In this document: in pieces, positions 59,001 through 64,000 of the stretch
How positions within the stretch are numbered: the stretch's first letter is position 1
Layout of the letters: every line of letters begins with the position of its first letter
Assembly (NCBI GenBank): GCA_901472505.1
Contig: LR590468.1
Coordinates: 372,001-436,000, forward strand
Direction of reading: 5' to 3'
Length of the DNA stretch: 64,000 bases
Origin: Proteus vulgaris
GTDB lineage: Bacteria; Pseudomonadota; Gammaproteobacteria; Enterobacterales; Enterobacteriaceae
Notes under the pieces: generated by a model
The model's input: the letters and a program-made list of their open reading frames with translations, nothing else
Databases searched by the model: none
Told to the model about the DNA's origin: nothing
Made by a program: the position numbers and the translations under genes

Positions 59001-61400
59001 ACCAGCCGTAAATATAATATCACCTCGCGTTTTCCAGCTTTCCGTTTTTGATAATGCAGGCTCTTTATTATACAAATGAAAATATGGTAATATCTTAAAA
59101 AGTTCCGATTCATTTCTCTGAATTTTTATATCACCTTGTGAAATTAAGCTTAAGAAGTTAGCATTATTAATTTCAATATTATTAAAAGTTATATCTTTTC
59201 CAGATTGAAATAAAATAGAATCAGAGACATTAATAGCCGGTGGAGTTAAAACATCATTTTCATTAAATGCAGAAATGGGATTTAATGTATAATCAATGTT
59301 TCCATTCTTAGCAAGAACAACACCGTCTTTTGCTGTTAGATCTACTTGGTTAAGCTCTATATTTTTATTTGAAATTAAGCTTAATGATTTTTTAGATGAG
59401 AGGTGTGAATCTTTTACAATAATATCTCCACTAGAGATAACAGATAATTCATTATTTGAATTTATATTTGACGATATATTAATAGAATTAGAATTAATCA
59501 ATATGTTATTAGCTAAAACATTATAACCTGAGTGTAACTTGTTTATTGATTTTTTTATTGATGAATACTTAGATGGGGGATTAGTTTCTATATTAATGCT
59601 ATTCTTAAAATCTAAAATTAAATTCTCTTCTGCTCTGATATGTTCATTGTTTTTTCCAAATTTAAAATGGTAACTATAAATATCAGTGGAAATATATGGT
59701 ATATATAAATATACTTTTTTATACTTTGATTTTTCAACTAAATTATTTGGTATCTCAAATAGTGAATTTATTTCTGGGAAAGGACTTCTATTTTCATATA
59801 TCACCCACTTATCTAACTGACCTATTGAGTAATTTAAAAAAAAAGCACTCTCTCCAGTTAAAATAGAATTATTATTTGCTAAAATATATGATTGACTATT
59901 TAAAATCCTATTGGATTGAATGTATAAATTATTACCAGAAATAATTTTAGAACCGATATAACTTGAAATTAAATCTACTTTTTCTCTCTCAGTATTTATA
60001 CCATAATCATCATTTAAATTTGCCACACCAAACCATTTTTTATTTTTCTCATCGATTAATTCAGGTATGTAAGAAATAATATATGCTTCATAATTACCCT
60101 GAGAAAAACTACTACTTGGATAAGATGGAATAAATTGATTTCTAACACTGTAAAATTCTTTAGAATTAGGCTCTTGTTTTATCTCTTTAAATAAAGGTGT
60201 TATAGATTCATTAACCAATTTCTTAGTTCTAATAATCAAATCACCCTTTTCTGTTTTTATCGTGGCTGATTGATTTTCAATTAAAGTGCTTGGTTCACCC
60301 TGCGCATTTCTCTGTATCCATAAATTATCTTTCGCTTGAATAAGTGCCTTTTCATTTTTATTAGTGAGTTTATCTGCAAATAAACGCATATCTTTCTCTG
60401 AGATAACTTTACTATGATTAATCAGCGTATTAGTTGCTAAAGTAATATCTCTTTTTGCTTTTAACTTTGTATTACTATTAATTTGTAGTTCTTTACTACT
60501 AACATTAATATCTTGATCAGATTGAATATTGCCATTAAAGGTAATTTTTCCATCAACGGTTAAATTCACACTGTTTTGGTTCGTTTTAATATCACTTAAA
60601 TTAACACCGACACCTTTTTCTGTACTAACTAGACGTATTTGATTGGCATACATTCCACCTAGCGCTTTCGTATCAATAGACAGCGTAGGTTTAACGCCTT
60701 CACCATTAATGCTATTTACTGTACCTTTATCAAAATCGATACGGTTATTTCCTTGCATTAAAGAAAGGGTTTTAGCGTTAATTTTTCCATTTAACTCAAT
60801 ACTGCGGCTGATAATGTCGGCATAATCCTGAGTTCGGAGATCTATGCCTTGCTTGCCAATAACAACACCACCTTTTTTCACTTCTATTGCCGAATAAGCA
60901 CCTTGAGGGTTAAAAAGAGGTTTTCCTGTTGTTAGCGTAATTGTAGGAGTATTAATAAATGAACAGCCATCACACGTAATGCCATTTGGATTAGCAATAA
61001 CAACTTTCGCTTGTTCTCCCGCGACTTCAAATTTTCCTTGTAATTGTGAGCGCCCATTTCCCACCACTTCATTAATAATTAAATGAGCAGCACTTCCTTT
61101 TAAATTAGTATTGGCATTTACTTGTTTGGCTAATTGTGTATTAACAGAAGTTGTCGCATTATTAATTACAACACCTTGCTTGCTAACATTGAACGAATGA
61201 AACTTATTATGAGAAATACCAAGATCATTAGGTGCTACAATATTAATAATAGGAACAGTATTGTGCTGATTGACTTTAATCGTTTTATCGGAGGGCGTAA
61301 TTGCTAAACTCCAAGCTGGATGTAATGGATAAATAGCAATTACATAAGCTATGCTATAACTTATTAAACGTTGTTTCCAAGAAATATCCTTTTCACACAT
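56067..61400 (-). CDS. TpsA/CdiA-like filamentous-hemagglutinin exoprotein with nuclease-like toxin tip
   Basis: This 1777-residue secreted protein starts at ATG 61398-61400 behind TAGGAG (an upstream start has no site). A signal segment covers about residues 10-34. The TPS secretion domain (about 35-300) has VIANPNGITCDGCSF. Long beta-helix repeats follow (SGNNLTLLSEGSI, LIANKEIDIAAKGG and similar), then CNRWTLCTTKKKYTKKRHN near 1035. A DUF637 pretoxin segment lies at about 1180-1390. The last ~140 residues carry a toxin-type domain: Asp1678 in TFDFYI and Ser1689-Ala-Lys1691 in ISAKSLD. This suggests a PD-(D/E)XK-like nuclease resembling the CDI toxin I recall from E. coli EC869. No VENN motif is seen. 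It is shorter than typical CdiA (over 3000 residues). Confidence 0.85.
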   Translation of the reverse strand: MCEKDISWKQRLISYSIAYVIAIYPLHPAWSLAITPSDKTIKVNQHNTVPIINIVAPNDLGISHNKFHSFNVSKQGVVINNATTSVNTQLAKQVNANTNLKGSAAHLIINEVVGNGRSQLQGKFEVAGEQAKVVIANPNGITCDGCSFINTPTITLTTGKPLFNPQGAYSAIEVKKGGVVIGKQGIDLRTQDYADIISRSIELNGKINAKTLSLMQGNNRIDFDKGTVNSINGEGVKPTLSIDTKALGGMYANQIRLVSTEKGVGVNLSDIKTNQNSVNLTVDGKITFNGNIQSDQDINVSSKELQINSNTKLKAKRDITLATNTLINHSKVISEKDMRLFADKLTNKNEKALIQAKDNLWIQRNAQGEPSTLIENQSATIKTEKGDLIIRTKKLVNESITPLFKEIKQEPNSKEFYSVRNQFIPSYPSSSFSQGNYEAYIISYIPELIDEKNKKWFGVANLNDDYGINTEREKVDLISSYIGSKIISGNNLYIQSNRILNSQSYILANNNSILTGESAFFLNYSIGQLDKWVIYENRSPFPEINSLFEIPNNLVEKSKYKKVYLYIPYISTDIYSYHFKFGKNNEHIRAEENLILDFKNSINIETNPPSKYSSIKKSINKLHSGYNVLANNILINSNSINISSNINSNNELSVISSGDIIVKDSHLSSKKSLSLISNKNIELNQVDLTAKDGVVLAKNGNIDYTLNPISAFNENDVLTPPAINVSDSILFQSGKDITFNNIEINNANFLSLISQGDIKIQRNESELFKILPYFHLYNKEPALSKTESWKTRGDIIFTAGKDIISQGIKYHSDKAITFNAGQDIFLASKSIKEADPFFSDIHYPQLQSKLFSDNNLILNAARDIDLSSTVLNPKDKVIVLAGRNIKLGTNAYSAIKDPHEDSQDIQYSTAAIIGNKGISIASSGALITEGSSLKSDDNITISSGGNIQLGSVKTHFRKESGSKLEELRKQVSTEINSGNNLTLLSEGSILFQASKLIANKEIDIAAKGGFLYAQAMEESSYYEEEKKKCNRWTLCTTKKKYTKKRHNTNNKVTDFIANGDINLFAKDDITLEASKLETAKNAKLTSKTGKVNFKAVKNTAFKQVITNSKDIYITQRDQGYIKESWALPTLYIGGKLTIDAPKGISADIKAQKGQSLEQALTVLSNTPEYAWLKDLQHHQNVNWNLVKDTYSDWDDKTKQLNPVVGAVIAIAVGVATYGTATAATIGGMASKATIVAGASASVASTASVAAQAGFASLVSQAAVSLAENQGNISKTLESLGRSDTVKSVVTSMVVAGALQGLDQFMGWDQAIQGGTLPSTGKLLATDSATWNQVAQRVASHSVVSSTLGTTIQGGSFIDNFKTALLSNIGSQLHAEGANLIGDNGAVLGHAGKVLSHATLSGLSAQISGGNINGAVIGSLAAEIAAISLGDNTIKAEEWQRKSESQAQFVRLFGGIAGGVFTGEPGGVYSGASSAENIFRFNHLFHDISMDFDREIHKCGSNAECLSKIIDKYTVFSNENSLKLDVELNTNPLAVIEIKKKRIENALELTKRPYWASYLGADTMQTEIAKQYVQYWNSQDLDKIDVNTPSWLKFSSWISEPDNQFFLVSAGFLVKELSDFAIRYFGRNSASKTISASEIGMKWSSGGGNINTQGMSWENSIAKSLPVHTRLPKNFKTFDFYIAKDKVAISAKSLDTQTMSKLNRPKQIYNTIKGNIDDAAKFEGYRLSGVNLHSEMIAKREIWLAVPQSTTKAQWIEINRAVAYGESMNIEVKITQVK

Positions 61401-61415
61401 AAAAACTCCTAACAT

Positions 61416-62958
61416 TTAAATAGCAAGAGAAATGGACCAATAAAAAGACCAGCAATCTGGCTTTAATGATTTGGGATAAAACACAGGTTTATTAATTAAA
61501 ATTTGAGAAGAAAAAGTGGAATGATAAAAAGAAGCACCTATTGAACTTCCAATTATTTTATTCTTTTCTGTTTCATATTGTTCTGAATGGGCGACACCAT
61601 AATCAAGTGCAAAAATAAAATTCCATTTACTTAAAAACGAAGTTATTGGTGATATATTTATTTCATTGCGCCAATAAAACCCATTATTAGCATTAAAATT
61701 TGTTTCTTTATATCCACGAACAGCCTTTATTCCATCTATTGCTATTTTTTCCGAACCATAAAGGTTATCAGGCGTATATTGACTATGAAATGAAGTGAGA
61801 TAGGAAAACTGATCAGTCAATAAATATTGATAGCTTAAATTTAAACTCAATTTTCGATAATGACTTCGAGGTGAATTATCAGCAATATAATCAGGTGTCG
61901 CGCCAAAAAGAGAGATCCCAAACTCAGCAGTTGGATTAATAATTAAATATCCATTATGTAACCTTAAAGTATATTCAGGGCTAAATGATAAAGAAGTTAA
62001 TGTGGGGCTATTTATTAATAATTTTTGTTGTGCTAATTGTGTTTTTGCTTTCTTATGCTTTAACATTCCCTTTAGTGTTATTCGTTGTTTATTATCTCGA
62101 TAGACTAGACGATTAATATCAAATTGCTGATCTCTATTTTTGTTTTTATAAATATATTTTTGATTATCATGGAAGGAATAAGATGAACTACTATGAGATA
62201 ACTGGTATTGATAAAACCAATAACCATAAGGGATATTCACACTTGCAGTATAAGCACGAGAATAGTGAGTATGAAGGAAATCTGTATTTGTTTTTAGTGA
62301 AAAAATCCACTGCTCACCCAAGCCAAACAAAGAATCTATTGTTGTTGTATTAGTAAGTAAGATCTTTCCTGTTGTTTCTGTTCCCGAATTATCAATTGTT
62401 AATCGATTCTTTAAAGGAAGTTTTTTAGCTTTTCGATTAATGGTTACAGATGAATATCCCACACTATCACTTGGTTGAATATCCAATGTATATTGCGTTG
62501 TTGTTAATCGATTAAGCTGTTCTAATCCATGTTCTAAATCTCGTAGGTTTAAAATTTTCTCTTTGAAGGAAGGAAAAATAATATCAATTAATCTAGATGA
62601 AACACCATTGATAGAAATATCTTTTATTCTACCTTCAATAATCTTTATTACTAACTTATGATTAGAAAGATCCTGCTCTGGAATAATAGCTTGTGAGGTT
62701 ACATAACCTTTTTCAATATAATTATTAGTAATTGATTTAGCGATCTCATGCATATCATTTAATGTTAGACATTTTTTGTAGATACGGTGAAATTAATTTA
62801 GATTTCTGTCTATAATCTAATAGAGTATTTTCTGTAAGATCAACTTTATCAATAAGAAAGCAATTACTATTTACATTTTTATTATTCGAAGAAAAACTAT
62901 TTTTGCTAATGAGTAAAAATATAAAAAAGAATAAGTTTATTTTTTTAAATTTATGCAT
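61416..62958 (-). pseudogene. TpsB outer-membrane transporter (ShlB/FhaC/HecB type), frameshifted in an A6 run
   Basis: A first part of 67 codons (ATG 62956-62958, signal peptide to about residue 24, then CFLIDKVDLTENTLL) ends early at KMSNIK. Removing one base from the six-A run (plus-strand T6 at 62772-62777) joins it to the rest as QKCLTLNDMHEIAKSI. This restores a 513-residue Omp85-type protein: two POTRA-like regions (YVTSQAIIPEQDL, IIEGRIKDISINGV), then a 16-strand-type barrel ending WSFYWSISLAI. The POTRA begins only about 8 residues after the signal peptide, so the N-terminal plug helix of FhaC appears to be absent. It secretes TpsA, 15 bases downstream. Confidence 0.8.
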
Positions 62959-63151
62959 ATATAAGTCATCCTTAAAGAGATGTTTATATATTTACATAGG
63001 AAACGCATTTTAAAGGTTATCATTAAATAGTAGATGTATAAGGCTTTTGGAAAAAGTTCTTTCAGCAAATATTGACAAGTTTCTATTAACCCTATATTGC
63101 TAGATACTTAACTTGCACTTAGCTTACATTAAAAAAATAAGGCTAATAATA
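62959..63151. promoter_or_regulatory. tpsB / modF divergent promoter region
   Basis: This 193-base spacer separates tpsB (minus; AAGGA ribosome site before its ATG) from modF (plus). TTGACA at 63072-63077 with TATATT at 63093-63098 (15-base spacer) or a weaker TATTGC at 63095 (17-base) could be a modF promoter. modF would need one, since it is cut off from modE. Confidence 0.4.
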
Positions 63152-64000
63152 ATGAAACACTTACAACTCAACAAAACACAATTTCGCTTAAGCGATAAAC
63201 TCTGTTTACAAATTGACAATTTAGCCATAAATGAAGGTGAAAGTTGGGCATTTGTAGGCAGTAATGGAAGTGGCAAAACCGCCTTAGCAAACGCATTATG
63301 CCAAGAAGGTATTTTGCTCTCTGGTGAATTTATCAGCACATTTTCTCGTCCAATTAGCCTCTCTTTTGAAAAACAGCAAAAAATGATTGAAGAAGAGTGG
63401 CGTCGTAATAACACAGATTTATTAAGTGAAGGTGAAGAAGATACTGGCTTAACCGTTGCTCAAGTTATTCAAATGCAGGTTAAAGATGATGACAGATGCT
63501 TTTTACTAGCAAAGCAATTTGGTGTTGAATACCTTTTATCAAGACGTTTTAAATATCTATCTACTGGTGAATCTCGAAAAATATTGCTTATTCAACTTTT
63601 AATGAATAAACCTGATTTAATTATTTTAGATGAGCCTTTTGATGGATTAGATGTTGATTCTCGCCGTGCTTTAAATGAATTGCTAACACTATTACATCAA
63701 CAAAATCTGACTATCGTACTCATTCTAAATCGTTTTAATGATATTCCTGATTTTATTCAGTATGCAGGTCTACTCATTAATTGCGAATTAGTCGCCAACG
63801 GTGAGAAAGAGCAGGTTTTATCTGACTCTGTAATAGGGCAATTATCTCACAGCGAAACGCTGGAAAATCTCACATTACCTGAACAAGATCTACCTGATGC
63901 CATTCCTCAATTATCACCGACTCTTTCTCCTATCGTGTTAAAAGATGGCGTAGTGAGCTATAACGATAAACCTGTTCTTCACCATTTAAGCTGGGAAGTA
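63152..64000 (+). CDS. modF: ModF, double ABC ATPase of the molybdate locus (3' end outside window)
   Basis: This open frame of 283 codons runs to the window edge. It matches E. coli ModF: FRLSDKLCLQIDNLA near the start, Walker A GSNGSGKT near residue 38, the signature LSTGESRK, Walker B LIILDEPFDGLD near residue 162, and NRFNDIPDFIQYAG. A second ATPase domain begins at VSYNDKPVLHH near residue 270. ModF's role is unclear (photorepair/molybdenum-linked ATPase in E. coli). It is adjacent to modE in E. coli, but here the CDI island intervenes. Confidence 0.92.
   Translation, partial: MKHLQLNKTQFRLSDKLCLQIDNLAINEGESWAFVGSNGSGKTALANALCQEGILLSGEFISTFSRPISLSFEKQQKMIEEEWRRNNTDLLSEGEEDTGLTVAQVIQMQVKDDDRCFLLAKQFGVEYLLSRRFKYLSTGESRKILLIQLLMNKPDLIILDEPFDGLDVDSRRALNELLTLLHQQNLTIVLILNRFNDIPDFIQYAGLLINCELVANGEKEQVLSDSVIGQLSHSETLENLTLPEQDLPDAIPQLSPTLSPIVLKDGVVSYNDKPVLHHLSWEV

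Larger units (their letters stand above)
54401..63100 (-). other. CDI / two-partner secretion island inserted between modE and modF
   Basis: In E. coli, modE and modF are adjacent. Here about 8.7 kb separates them, all read on the minus strand: tpsB (frameshifted), tpsA/cdiA-like, a frameshifted immunity gene, an unidentified remnant, a toxin-tail remnant and an intact second immunity gene. The segment is visibly more AT-rich than the flanks. No integrase, transposase or attachment site was seen, so acquisition was probably by homologous exchange in the flanking mod genes. Confidence 0.8.

Noticed and set aside
54401..63100. Prophage, transposon or integrative element carrying the CDI locus
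   Set aside because: No integrase, transposase, tRNA target, or flanking direct repeats were seen at either edge.

Overview
The window is AT-rich chromosomal DNA from an enterobacterium of the Morganellaceae, most likely Proteus. This is a judgement from protein resemblance, base composition and gene order, not a database result. Gene order follows E. coli in several blocks: sanA/yeiB/folE; rhtA-dps; rhlE-cecR-ybhGFSR; ybhL-moaEDCA-ybhK-uvrB-bioDCFB/bioA; and pgl-ybhA-modCBA-acrZ-modE...modF.

Layout. Positions 1-15,900 hold housekeeping genes: the end of cdd, maeA, sanA, yeiB, folE, an MFS transporter, moeAB, an amidohydrolase, GNAT and LOG genes, rhtA, dps and dinG. Positions 16,100-24,450 are an accessory metabolic region: a LysR regulator, a DHDPS-family aldolase, a FabZ-like hotdog protein, an MmgE/PrpD gene (two frameshifts), a fumarase-superfamily lyase, a MetC-like PLP lyase (one frameshift) and a DcuC-type transporter. 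The last four face away from a shared 400-base control region with a perfect inverted repeat. Positions 24,700-35,600 hold sseA, glsB, dusC, rhlE and the cecR-ybhGFSR exporter. Positions 34,900-50,100 carry molybdopterin synthesis (moaACDE, with a Moco riboswitch and a ModE-like site), ybhK, uvrB (LexA box), the biotin genes (BirA operator between bioB and bioA), pgl and ybhA. Positions 50,185-54,320 carry molybdate uptake (modABC with a ModE-like operator), acrZ and a modE broken by two one-base insertions.

The main accessory system lies between modE and modF, which are adjacent in E. coli. About 8.7 kb (54,400-63,100) encodes a two-partner-secretion / contact-dependent inhibition locus read on the minus strand: an outer-membrane transporter (TpsB, frameshifted), a 1777-residue exoprotein (TpsA/CdiA-like) with a C-terminal nuclease-like domain, a frameshifted immunity gene, then a decayed tail. 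That tail holds an unidentified gene fragment, the 3' remnant of a second toxin C-terminus of the same family, and an intact second immunity gene. It looks like a toxin/immunity array caught in replacement.

Caveat: at least seven single-base indels, nearly all in short homopolymers, interrupt otherwise intact genes (mmgE x2, metC-like, modE x2, tpsB, cdiI; an eighth is likely in a gene fragment). Either there is recent decay, or the assembly carries homopolymer errors. Pseudogene calls should be read with that in mind.

Molybdenum connects much of the window: uptake (ModABC), regulation (ModE), cofactor synthesis (MoaACDE, MoeAB) and feedback (Moco riboswitch). No rRNA, tRNA, CRISPR array or insertion sequence was recognised.
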